Positions 46,591-60,200 of a stretch of 64,000 nucleotides of DNA are shown piece after piece; position 1 is the first letter of the stretch, and every line of letters begins with the position of its first letter. Source of the DNA: Styela clava (Eukaryota > Chordata > Ascidiacea > Stolidobranchia > Styelidae). Under the pieces are notes generated by a model. It was not told the DNA's origin, ran no database searches, and saw only the letters and a list, made by a program, of their open reading frames with translations. The stretch is taken from NCBI RefSeq assembly GCF_964204865.1, contig NC_135254.1, forward strand, positions 16,187,001 through 16,251,000, read 5' to 3'. Both the position numbers and the translations under genes were made by a program.

Positions 46591-48270
46591 TGAGAAGAAA
46601 AACAAGAACAACAACATAATATTGAAACGATCGTTATGTACACTGACGTGTCCGATAAATTGTAAGTTGCAATGTGGAACTAAACATTTTTCGCAGCATT
46701 TTAGCCAGAGGCAAGATTCATGGTACAGGCATGACATCACACTTCCATTCCTAACTAAAATTAATTGTATTTGAATATCCAAAAGCGGCCTAAGTGTGCA
46801 GATGGTCAGTTATATACATAACATATTTCTACAAGTTACCAATAGTTTTATCCTCAATATAAATTTCATATGAGACGACTATCGTCCTTAACCCGTCAGT
46901 CCACTGCGGGCCACTTGGAACTTGAAATCTTTGCATGACTGGGAGCAACGACTAACATACCGACTGGAAGTAATCAATCGTGAAATAAATGGTATTATTT
47001 TCAATTTTATTCAACGTTGTCCAGTTTTCGGCTGACAAACGACTGTCCTGAAAATGAGAATATTTAGTACATATTTAATCGCACTAAAGGTAAAGTGGAA
47101 GATGCAATGTGGAACTGAGCATTGCTTTATCATGGTAAGATGGACGATACGCAGAATTGGGCCGGAGGCAATTAATAAATGGTAACTACGTGTATAAGTA
47201 AGCAGTGTGACGTCACATTGCTTTACATCATAGATACAGATCCGGTCGGGGAAACCCCTGGTTATATTCAAGCCAAGTAAAACTGCTCACTAATCAATTT
47301 GGTGATAATTGAACAACGGATTAATATTATAAAATTGAAGCGATAACTGGGTCACTCAGTGGGAGGGCTCTCCTTCTTGATACATTCTTTGTTTTAGCGC
47401 TTCGCTACCTTTTGCACTGCGGACGTGATTCAACCGGCGAACGCAATGTAGCGTGCTGATTTTTTATCAGACGTTGCAGGAAATCGGTCTCGCCAAACAA
47501 TGTTGCGGTCTCTTGTGAGGCTTCGCACGGACTTAGCGATTGAGTCTTGCTATAGACTCGTTAAAATTGACCCATATAAATGGGACGCAACATTTGTGTA
47601 TTTAGTCAACATTGTTACGCTATGATGGTACTGAGGTATATAATCTTAGTATAGCGCATTTTAATAAGGGATAGTTGGGAAAGTACTGAAGTATGAAATT
47701 GATCGCTCTATTCTATTGCAGTATTGCAACCCAAAATACAGAACTTCGATACCGGTACTTGTTAAGCCGTGTTCAACCGCAGACTGAATTTTTACAGTCC
47801 AACAGTTTTGCCCATGAAGCAAAATATGCGATTTCAGTGCGTCATTACTGCATTAGCATTACACAATTTATACAGTACAACAATACAAAAATACTTGTTA
47901 TATTGTAGACAATTCTAGAGAATGGCTATTGCTGTATCTGGGTATTGAAACGTTTGAGATAGACTTTAAATACAAGCGAGTTAGCAATTATAATAATATC
48001 CAAATACAGGAATACCCTAATAATAGGCTATGTTAGTTTTATTTTGACTTAATTGATCATCTGTGGAAGCAGTTAAACATTTAACAAAAACATAATGAAA
48101 TAGTTAAAATAAAAAATAGTGCAATTAAAATCGTAATAATACCCAAATACCAAATAATATTGCCAAATTTCACCAGTCTTTAATTTTTCTTTATTTCACT
48201 TCATACTTGTAGCCTAGTTTTGTAGCAGTTTGTTAACAGAAACAAATTGTACATTATATAGCAAGGCAAA

Positions 48271-51200
48271 ATGCATGGAATTATAGCCATCATGCTTTTT
48301 GTGAGCGTGCTCCAGTCTTTTGCACAAGATCATAACCCAGGTAACATTTTGAGATGTTGTTTAATCATTTTTTTCAACTGTTACCAGTAATGTACCAAGC
48401 ATATTTATCAAAAGCTAGTGCGTTTATTTTCTGCCTTAGCCAAAATTTATCTTCTTACACCAAATCTTCTTACACCATGCAGCCAAACTTAGTTACAAAT
48501 ATTTGTATATAGGCTATATATCTATGTATTAGGTGTTTTATATTTGTAAATTCTACATCCAATACATCATTGAATGTTAATTTTATTTCAGGAGAAGTGA
48601 AATTATTGATCGTCACTGTGGCAACTGAACAAAATGATGGTTATAAAAGATTTATGCATACTGCTAAATACTTCAAACATGATGTTTTGGTGAATACGGA
48701 ATTTTTTTTTATTTCATGTTAATTTATGAACAGGGTTTTTATAAAACGTATTTATATTATCGAAAAATCTTGATACAAATGGCCAAGTACAAACCGCCAT
48801 AGTTTGATTTGGTGCACCCTCGGTGAGGGGATGTGCATGGGATTCTTAAACATTACTTCTTTCTATATATTCAGGTTCTGGGAATGAATGAAAAGTGGCT
48901 TGGCGGCGATTTGGTAAATTCAGTTGGGGGTGGACAAAAAGTTCTTTTTCTTCAAGAGGGATTAAGAAAATATAAAGATTCTGAAGATCTTGTAATCATG
49001 TTTACTGACAGGTAAACAACATTATGATCAGCTTGAAAAATCTAACTACGGTAGCTCCACAATATTGACTTAATTTCATCCTCAGTTATAAGGAAGTGAT
49101 TCACATTTTTGCTATGGATAAATTTCAATATACTGTAAGCAATAATGTATTTACTTTTTATAAGCAGGCAATAACGCCAACATGGTGCAAAACCAGGAAG
49201 GGGCGGTAAATATTTTTGAGGATGTTTTTGTAGAAAAAGTTGTTGTAAACCTATTTCTATAAAAACGGAGAAATCAATTTTTCATTAGCGAATGGGGTAA
49301 TTTAAGACTTACTTGTTTATTTGAGTTTGTAATAGCTTTTTTTTTGTATTGTTGGTAGGCATTGATGATGTGTGTAGTGGACTAGTGGTGTGAGGGAAAT
49401 GGTAGATAAACGTTTGAGAACCATTGATCTACTCAAGTGTTTGTACTCTTAGTCAGGCATTGGAAATTTGATAATTTTTGCAATTTAACCATCACTTTAA
49501 ATATCTTCAAATTACCGTCAGAATAATTGGGCCAATGCACTACATACTTAGAAAATTTAATTTTTAAAGTAATTGATTGTCTGTGAAACGGGAAAACCTC
49601 AAGTATTTAATGGTTTTATGGTTTATAATATTTCATATTATTTATTGCATGATACAGCTATGATGTAATCCTACTTGGAGACACAGAAAATATTTTGAAC
49701 AAATTTTTCGAATTGAATGCAAGGATGGTTTTTTCAGCTGAGAATACTTTGTGGCCTGATAAAAGTTTACAGGTAAAACTTTATATTTGCTCCATTGTGT
49801 TTAATATTTTGAATAGTCTCTAGTAAGGCCAAATTGTTATTAAAAAATTAGTAAAAATATGTCAATGTTAAAGGTTTATTCTACATTATAAAATATAACA
49901 TTATATATATCAAATTTCCCCCATTCTATTTTCAAAGAGTGATCAATGTAACAATATTTGGGGTTATGATCAACTAACTACCGAATTTTGTCAGTGCCTG
50001 TTCATATATTGCAATACCATAGCAAGAACCGAGAAGACTATTCTATATCATTGCATGCTTACTACATGTCTAGCAAACACAAATTTATTTCTTGTACAAG
50101 GAAACATAATCTTGGTCAAATGAAACAATACACATTTGTGTCAGTGTGCAGCAAGGCGATTACTTTCCAGTGATTACTTCTTTATTTGCATTTTAAAGTT
50201 ATTTCTGTCAACCTCATGAATTTCTTAACAAGTTCAATTTTGCTTTTCAGAGTAAATATCCAGTAGTTCAAAGAGGAAAACGCTTTTTATGTTCTGGGGG
50301 AATCATCGGATATGCCAAAGAATTTTGGAAAACGATTAATCAATGGAAAGTTTCTAATACAGATGATGATCAATTATATTATACTCATGTTTATTTAAAT
50401 GCTACTTTAAGGGTTAGTCTTATATTTGATGAAAGTTTTTAAAATTGTACTTTTTGATTCAATTTTTCAATTTTACTCTAGTTCTATTGGACAAAATATT
50501 TGTGGATTGCCCTCTTGTTCAATATTAATTGACCAGTCAATTTAATGTTCCTCTTAATCGTCAAATAGATAGACATAGTATGTGTCTAAAATTCATTTTT
50601 AATATTGTACATGAAAAAATCACAGTTTGTATAGGGTATTTTTACATATTGGTATTAATATCTTTGGATTATTTTTAATATAAACTTCTAAAATATTATT
50701 CAATGTTTAAATTTTTTTCCAGACTGAACTGAATGCAACATTGGATCATACCAGTCATATATTTCACAACTTAAATTTTGCTAAGGGTAAGAATTGTAAC
50801 GATAAATATCAACATTTTGTTTACAATTAAGAACAGTGTGTGTTTTTACTGGTGTAGGCTACAATTTCAAGTTTGCTTCGTGACAAATGGAAACCATGTA
50901 ATCCTAAAACTCGTTGAAGTAACCAACTGACTATATAGCTGAGATTTTCATGTGAATTATACTAGACAAATCATAATATCAGCATATTTGACAAAATTTT
51001 TTTTGAAGTTTGGAACAAATTCTTGAGAGAATTTACCATATGTGCAAACTTTTGGGTACAATCATACACAAACAGAATGTTAAATAAATTTTCTTAATAT
51101 TCGTAGAAGTAGCAGACTTTTTTGAGCCACCCCGTATGTAATAGTGACTACTTGTTCAGAACTTTTTTCCGAGGCAATTTTAAAAAGTATGTAAAATTTT

Positions 51201-54200
51201 ATTTATCAGATGAAATTGATCTTGAGGTTCAAGACAAAATGATGGTCATTAAAAACACTAAATATGATACGATCCCACCAGTTATCCATGGCAATGGACC
51301 ATCAAAGGTAAGTACTTGTACCACATAGTATGACAATAAAAGTACAGAAAATATTTGGGTCCATTCTAAATACAACAGAATCATATTTTTTATTTTGTTT
51401 ATCATATGTTTCTATGTGTGATTGTGATATTTGTCGGTCATAATTTGTCTCTTTCAGTGAGGTGTTACCGGTCCAGCTTGACTAATACCAGACTTTGTAT
51501 CAGCAGCCATTCAAACTTTTCAAATTAAGAGGCTTTGGTCCACGAACTTTTCGTACCATCACATGGAAAACAGGAAAATTTGTGGTTTTAGGGTTATATT
51601 TTCAGTCACCTTGGGGTTTGTTTGAAAATAATAATATTTAATAATAATATATATGTAAATTCATATAGTATTTTAGCATATTCGCCACCAGGGTGACATA
51701 TATCGTTAACCTGCTGGCACCAGTACACTGCAGTTCTTAGTCACACAGAAACTATGCCTAAAATGTCCTATAAATTCATGTGTATTTGCATATGAGTTTG
51801 GCCAGCCCCTTTGTGGCCCGAAAAGTCTGTATACCACACCATTTACACATACTAAGTTACTACCCCTGAAATGCCTGGAGTACTTGAGCTTATTTCAACA
51901 CAATTTCCCACACTCTGATTAAAGTGATCCGAGTTACATGAATGAACTTTAAAGGATCACTTTCAAGATCTTTAAACTACTATTGTAATCTATATATAAT
52001 GCTTTATTAAAGCCAGTATATTGAAAATTAGATTTCTGATTTGTACTTGATTTGTATAAATATTTTTTAATATTTTCCATTTTAGTTTCATCTTAATTAT
52101 CTTGCGAATTATGCACCTGATGGTTGGCACCCTGATCATGGCTGTCAGAATTGTGAAGATGATCAAATTATTTTTGAATTTGAAGACGAGGTTTGTGCCA
52201 ATTTCACTTTCATTTATTTTAATACGCTCTGTTATTTTGACAGTCTATTACAAACTTAGTTTAATAACAAATAGCTAAATATGATTGCGAGAGTTTCTCT
52301 AGAAAACACAAGGAACTAAAGAGAGTAGAGAGTACAAAGAGTATGGTACAAGTGAAAGCGTGGGTCTCTGATTGATGAATAATGTAATCAAAATGCGAAA
52401 ATCGCTGCGCAATGTCAAAAAGGCATAAACCGAATCCCATTATCTCACTGATACTTCTAGATCCAAGAAACTTTCCGTCATATTCTTATTAATTGCCCAT
52501 CCCTACATGATACATTTTTTGAGAATTTGCTCAAAGCTGTTTCTAAACATTATTTGGTAAATAATAGAGGGATTGTCAGAGCTATTCATGTTTAGACGAA
52601 CAATGCATATCCTGTCATTTTCATTGACTTATCTCTGGTATTAGACTTTTAGAATGTGTGTTGACTGTGATATTTTAGTACTCTTGCTTTTACAACTACA
52701 TGGTGACATAAAACAGCAGAAACCATGTCATTTGGAGCATATACTAGAAAAAACATAACTTTGTGCAAAGGATCCTAGATTACTGAAATTTACAAATTTA
52801 CAAAAACGGAAATTCAAGTGTTAAATAAAATTTCTACCATTTCCTGGAAGTAATTAGGAAATTGATAAGTTCTGTTTTTTTTTATTTTTTTTTATTTTTT
52901 ATTTTTTTTTATTTTTTCTATTTTCGATGAATTAAAATATCTTGACATCTTTTTTTTTCTATACGTATATATTTATATTTTTCAGGATTCAACTCCACAT
53001 GTTATGATGGGTATATTTGTCATTGAGGGAACACCATTTCTATCAAAATTTTTCGAACGAATTGCCAACATAAGTTATGCAAAATCAAGAATAAGTCTAT
53101 TCATTCATATCACGGTAAGATATACAAGTGGTTCATAAAAAAGTCTCGTTATTTAGGGGGTTAAATAAACTTGATGTGCTTCATGCAACCAATGGTGCAC
53201 ATATAAAGGTATTTAAAGGAAGTGAGAGAAACTCAAATAAACACTTGTTGAAACGAAAGAAACTTGGGTAATTCATGTTTAGTTTAGTTGAAACAGTAAC
53301 TGGACATTATGATGGCATAATATAATTGTTTGGTTACATCCAAAGCAGATTCGAAAATTTGACTCTATAAGGATTTTTTCGAAACACTGGGTATAAAAAA
53401 ATGCGCTTTGAATACTGCAACTGCTGCTAGTTCTCATTTTTAATTACGGTACTATGGCATAACAGGGATTTTGCTGTTTATTAACTGATAAGTGGTATGG
53501 AGCTTCCCTGTGTTTCATTTTCTGAATATGCTATGAAATGATTTTTTTTCAATCATAATGTATATTTTGCTGCCTAATTGCAGTAACATTAAGGAGTAGA
53601 TATTTTACCGACCATTAGTAGATGTACTCTGATTTGCGGCATTGCATTTTCCTGTTGCGGATGATTTCTGAATCCTTACAGAGATATGTTTGTGTCCCTA
53701 AACTCTATTAAAACTCAAATGAGCATATCGCTCTACTCTGCAATTGTTATAGCTACTTTACATAAGTTGTTCATGTACTGTTTGATTGGTTAGGTTTCCT
53801 CCACCATTAAGTCTATGCATATAAAACAAACTAATATTAACTATTCCCATACCTGTCATGGACTGGTAACCATATATTAGGTCATGTTTGCCATACAGTT
53901 AGGCTATCTGTTGGATGTGAAGTGACCTATGAATGAATTTTTCATTAACTAATTGCTTTGAAATTTTCTGTGGTTAGATTTCTTGTTGTTGTCACTAGAA
54001 AGCTATTACTTTTATTTATTTCAAAAATATCTTTAGACTCTATTGGATTTGTTTTTCACATCAAAATTTGTGTGATGATGTCATCAAAATTAAAAATTGT
54101 GTGCTCGTTTTCCATAATCACATCTCCGTGCTCTGATGGTCAGACTATCGATAGTGAAAAGATTTGATACTTTTATGTTTTGACCTTTGTGTCCATGTAC

Positions 54201-57200
54201 TATTGTATCGCTCTCTTATTGTCTTTTCTCCGAATGGATATGGACATCTTATTCTATCTTATCATCAATTTTTTTTCTTAAAAAATACTATATACTTTAA
54301 TACTTTAACGTTTTTCATTAGTAACTCTTTTTATTTGTATATTTTTGTAATACACTTTTCGTTTTACTACATGTTGATGCAGTAACAATCATGCCACACT
54401 GAGCTTCCATTTATCAAAATCAATCTTATCGCAACTCCCCCAACTCTTTCTCATTTATCTATTTTATTCACGCCCTCTGTAAAATTAATTGTATTATTTG
54501 TTTTCAGGACAAAGTAGAGGAAAGAACAGTTTCGCAATTTCTAATGAAATACAGAAGCTCCTATAACAATGTACACACAATTTCATATCATGATAACATT
54601 GATGATTGGACTGTGAGGAACTCAGCTGTGTAAGTTACAAACTAATTTTTTTCTAATTGAATTATAAGGCTTCTATATTCTATAAAAGATAGCAATTTTA
54701 TTCTGCGAAAAACTGGTTCAATTAAGCAATATCGGTAGAACAGTCAATTTCTCGCTGTGTGAAGTGTTCAAATGTGCACTTCAATAGACCGGACCTATAT
54801 GTCAGTGTACATGCCTCAATTGTTAGAAAGCTTACTTACACTTTTCCCTCGTAACTCAACCCAGTACAAACATCCATAGATATGTAATCGTGCTGCAATT
54901 TTTTCCTCTTTTTATGATTGTTATGTTTTTCACTCTGAATAAGGCCCTGTGCAAGTTTACAAATATCCACTAATATTTAATAATATTTAAGGAGGTACTT
55001 TTTTTGAGTGGACTCTAATCTTTTTTGTTTGACATTGCCTACCCAATTTACTCAACTCTGGAATGGGATTTGAATCGGGCATGTGTTAAGGATGGCCCTG
55101 GATGAATGCTAGACTAGAAAGGAAATTTATGGGAACTTGGAATCTGATCTTTTTATTTCCATAAACATTAAATTTCATTTTGTTTGAGAAGCTTTAGTAC
55201 CTCTCCCCGAAAAAAAAAACACAAATCTGCTAGAAATATAAATGATTAAAGACATGTAGTTTTTCCCACTCTGCAACGTACCATCATCTTGATAAAACAT
55301 ATTTTTTTATACAGTGATCACTGTCTCCTGATAAAGTGCGACTACTACTTCAGTATTGATTCAAATGTTCAACTGACAAATGCTAACACTCTCAAGTATT
55401 TGATGAGAAAGAACAAGCAGGTAGTAACTTTAAAATGTTGGTTCTTTTTACTGTGTTTTCAGAAATATTTCTGTTATTTGTGTGTAATAGTTGGACTTGG
55501 CCACTTGGCTTCAAAAAGTGTTGAAAAAATAAGATCATTGAAATGTAAAAACAAATTCCCAAACTTATATTTGATATATCGTATTGAGATTTTTTTCATC
55601 AAAACAAATTTATTGTGCTTCCACAAAAGCAGCTAATCAACTTTGTTCATTAAGACAGAATTATTTGGCACCAAAAAAGACAGCTGTCAAATAGGGTGAC
55701 GATTTGAGAGTACCATAAACTTGTGCCAAAATGTACCCTCAATTTCATGCAAAAATGATTATCAGCTGAAAATTAAATATTTATATTGAATAAATCTTTC
55801 TCTATTCTATTATTTATGCGTCTCATTTTTCCAGATCATTGCACCTTTAGTAAAAAGACCTGGGAAATTATGGTCCAATTTCTGGGGAGCTTTAAATCTC
55901 GATGGTTTTTATGCTCGATCTGATGATTATATGGATATTGTCAACAATGAAAGAATGTAAGTAACAAATTGCAAATTATTTTCTGGTTTCATCATGTGTA
56001 ATGCGTGTATCAAGTCGATGCATCTCAAACACATAACCGGCTAACTCTTTCAATACCCAACATGGTCTGGTAATCGCACAAGAGTTGGTATTTTGTCATA
56101 TGATTAAGACTTCTTATCAACTTTCCTCTATCGTGGGATGGATATGAAAGTCATATCCTGTAATCACGAAACTGGATGTTACACTGCCCCATCTCTTTCC
56201 CTTGGAAGTTGTTGTTGGTAGTGCACAGGTTGTCCGGGTTTTTGCAGAGATTAGTCAAAGTCTCTAAATCTTCAGTCGCGAGGTGCGGGTCATCCGAGAC
56301 TGAGTCCAAAGTCAATCACTGAGGTAACTCTAAATCTCACTGGCGATTAGTTGAAAATGAGTCCGAGTAATTTCATTTAGATGACTCGAGTGACTTTGTG
56401 AGTCTTTGGTAACTGGTGACTCGAGTGCCTCCAACACTGAGATTGCGAATGCCTCTAAGTTGGAAATTTACATGCTATTTTGGAGTCGAGTAACATTTTT
56501 GGGTACTCCCGTAGTATGTGAACTAAGATGGTAGACATCGAAACATAGTATGTGTACCAGGTTAGGGTTAGGCCATAATTTCAGGTCAAATACTACGGGA
56601 GTCACTTGGCTAGTATCCGAACTCGTAATAGAACTTAAATAAGAAAAATTGGAATAAAATTATGGCCTGACCCTAACATGGTACACATACTACGTTCTGG
56701 TGTCCCGCCATCTTGGTACGCATACTTCAGAAGTACCCATTTTTGTACCTGAACTTGGCGACTGCCACCAAAAGTAGAAATTCTTATTCAAGCTTGTTCT
56801 AAAAAAGTTAATATAAATATTGCTGACTACCTGACTTCAAATTTTAAACACTGGTTTTCAGTTATAGTTCTATTTTTTACCAAATTGTTTTCATTTTCAG
56901 TGGTGTATGGAATGTCCCTTTTATCAACTCTGTGTATTTGGTGAAAGGCACCACTTTGAAAAATTTAGCAGAAAAAGTCCCGCAACCTTATACATATGGA
57001 AATTTTGATTCTGATATGGCATTTTGTGCAAATGCAAGAGATAAGGTAAGAGAGATTTTTACATTTCATTTATAATAACTGACATAGAATGATTTAAAAC
57101 AGTCGTTTGTGGTTAGCTGATTTTTTTTCCTTTTATATCTGCTCAATATGCTTTTCGTAAGCAGCCAATGGCAAGTAAGAAAAGCTTGCAGGAAAATACC

Positions 57201-60200
57201 AAAGACATAAATAATTGCGATTATCTTATTGCATCAATAAATGCAAGATTGCAGCTACAGAGTGGCCCCCCTCCCCCCAAAAAAAGTCAGGTCATTCGGA
57301 ACTTATCCTAGAAAGAACATAACTTTTGTGCAAAGCATCCTAGGATACTGAGACTTACCGAGTACAATCATATACAAATCCAAGTTTTACAAAAATTTTC
57401 TTCATTTTTCGTAATTAAGGTAATTAAGAAATTTGGAAGTTTTGTGTTTTTTGGGCTCACCCCCGAGTACACACAACCCTAGTAGTTTGTAGAGAAAAAA
57501 CATGCAACAAATTGTTTGTTTTTTAACAGATTTTGTTCCTGTACTTGTCCAACGAAGCTAATTTTGGAAGACTTCTATACATTGATGAAGAGAAAACTAA
57601 AACGAGAAGAATCAATGCAGATTTATGGGAAATTGAAATCAATAAGCCGGTATGTGTTATTACCAATCATGTATCACAAGTACAACGCATGTCCATAAAT
57701 AGAGAAATTTGAATGCAAAAAACTTACGTCTAAAGAAGAAAAAACAGTTGAAAATAACATACGCTTTATCAATTTATTAATTTTAATGGGATGGCCAAAA
57801 TCAAATGATCCAGTATTCCAAATACATTCTAAATATATATTCAAATATAGAATAGCAATTAGCAATTATATTCTATTTTAGGTCGTTTTCAATTGAGCAT
57901 GTCTTTGTCAATGTATTTTTTTTCATACTACTCTTATTCACAGATTTTGCTCTGAACAAGGCCCTGAATAAGCAGCCAGTAATATACAAGAAGTTACTAT
58001 TTTTAGAAGCTCTGAAACCCTCACGGTTTCACATTCCTTCACTTCATAAAATGATATTTTTCAAATAAAACTATTATAAAGTATTCCTAAAACCAAGCAT
58101 TTTAATTGTCAAAACTAATCTATTTTGCTAATTCCTTTTGTTTCCGGCATCCCAGGTTTTAACTTTACACTCATGCGTAGCTCTCTACATCTATATGATT
58201 ATGCTTTAAAGCTTTATTAGACACTTCGTAGACAAATTCGGGCCCGGGCAAGTAATTATTCCCCTTGCTGGCCCATCCACATTTATGCTCAAATTTTCAA
58301 GCTAAAATACATTTTGCTTTTGAAAATGAAACATTCAATTCAATTGCGTTATATCTCATAGATAGAACGAATGCAGTTTCCGTTATATAATGAATTTGCA
58401 TATGAAATTGATTCTTTATTACTTAATTAAGATTGTTAATTGTTATTACAAAACGTTCTCTTTATTCGAAACGTTTGTGCATTTATATTATAGGTTTAAT
58501 TGATTTTGGCTGTTCTGCACAAAATAGAAATTAATTTGGGGGGAATGCCAATCATAAGCATTCAATATTTGCAATAAAAAATTGATTTTTTGATTTTATT
58601 AATTGCTTCGTTAGACATAGCTGATCACAGATGTTCAAAACTTTGGCTTCCTTCCTACTATTAGTATAAAAATTGAAAACTGATTTTCTTTTTTTAAGGA
58701 TCCCCCTATACAAGACTATGGATTTAGAGTTGATTTGAAAAATATTATATTTGATCCTGCTTGCCAGTTATTTTTGATTTCTACCTTGCGAATAACAATG
58801 CAATTTAATTATTACAGATACAATTCGTCTCTGAAAACTGCCAAAAATTAGAAGTGATTAAATCCGCTGTTGTCGCTTGATTTAATATGGTCTATTGAAG
58901 TAGCATATTTAACTTCCTCACTAGGATTAGTAAAATTACATTGAATGTTAAAAAGACATCCATATAAGATTATTATTTATCTTGAAATTATCCGTATCTA
59001 AATTTTTAAATACTACAGGACTGGGAAGAAAAATATCTTCATCCAGATTTTTGGAAGGCTCTTGAACCAGATACTAAAGTTCAAGAACAATGTACAGATG
59101 TTTATACTTTTCCACTGATGACAGATGCATTTGCTGATCAGCTTGTTGGTTTGGCGGAAAACGCTAACATGTGGTCTAACGGAAAAAATGAGGCAAGTTT
59201 TTGTTCTTTTCTAATAGTTTTGTTGTTAAATTAAATAGTTTTAGATTTCAAGCGGCATCTAATTAATGCAGTGGTTCTCAAACTCAAACAATCTGCACCC
59301 CCATCCAAAGACTCACTTGTGGCTTTTTGATTTACTTTAAAAATACCTAATTTCCATTTTAACAAATTCTCATCAATTATTTTACGCACAATGTTCAATA
59401 TTAAAAAAGCCGACAAACGGAAAGAAATTAAATGCATCGTATCAAAGAACTAAACAATTCATAGACAATTTTTTAAAATTAATGTTGTCATCGCAAATGG
59501 TACTTAAAGAACGCCGTCGCTCGTGGCCTCCCAGAGAAGTGCTCCGTTGGCCCCTATTTGAGAATTGAGAAGCACTGTCCTATGTCATCTAGTGTGCAAA
59601 ACCAATAGGGAACTGATGTGATTCTTGATATTTAGCCATTATTTGAGATTGTCCTCAACAGTGCTCGAATCCTCTTTGGTACTAGCTTCTTGTAACTAAT
59701 CTTGCATGCCTCAGTTGCGCCACCTAGCTTGTATCCTGAACTTTGAACTCTGCTTTTGTTCTTTTTATTTCGACTTAGTTTATTTTATTTTTTCAGGATC
59801 CTAGAATCGCTGGTGGATATGAAAATGTACCTACTGTTGATGTTCACACAAATCAGTTAGGTTTCGAAAAGGAATGGTTGCATTTAATGAAACATTATAT
59901 CACAAAAATCGTTGATAAAGTGTTTCCCGGATACTATTCAAAGGTAAATATCTTGATCAATCTCTTTTTTCTCAACCTTGACAACAGTATATGGTTTATT
60001 ACAGTAATCTCAAATTCATGTTTTTGTTTTTACTTTTGACAGGCATTATCGACAATGATGTTCATAGTTCGATACAGGCCAGATGAACAATCGTTTTTAA
60101 GACCACACCACGACTCTTCAACTTGGACAATGAACGTCGCATTGAATTCGCAAGGAATAGATTATGAGGTTTGTATCTCATGTATGGCTACCAACTACCT

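Larger units (their letters stand above)
44762..48270. other. Intergenic between divergent acyltransferase and PLOD genes
   Basis: About 3.5 kb holding the hAT MITE at 45096-45538, the interspersed repeat at 46315-46455 and the LINE end at 46461-46590. Both flanking promoters should be here, but I cannot point to a convincing TATA or initiator. No further gene is seen. Confidence 0.5.

Noticed and set aside
49380..49430. Possible hAT end (CGTTTGAGAACCATTG)
   Set aside because: No partner end could be found nearby, so the boundaries cannot be defined.
56560..56580. Telomere-like GGTTAGGGTTAGG
   Set aside because: Only two units, and it is part of the MITE consensus found at four other places.
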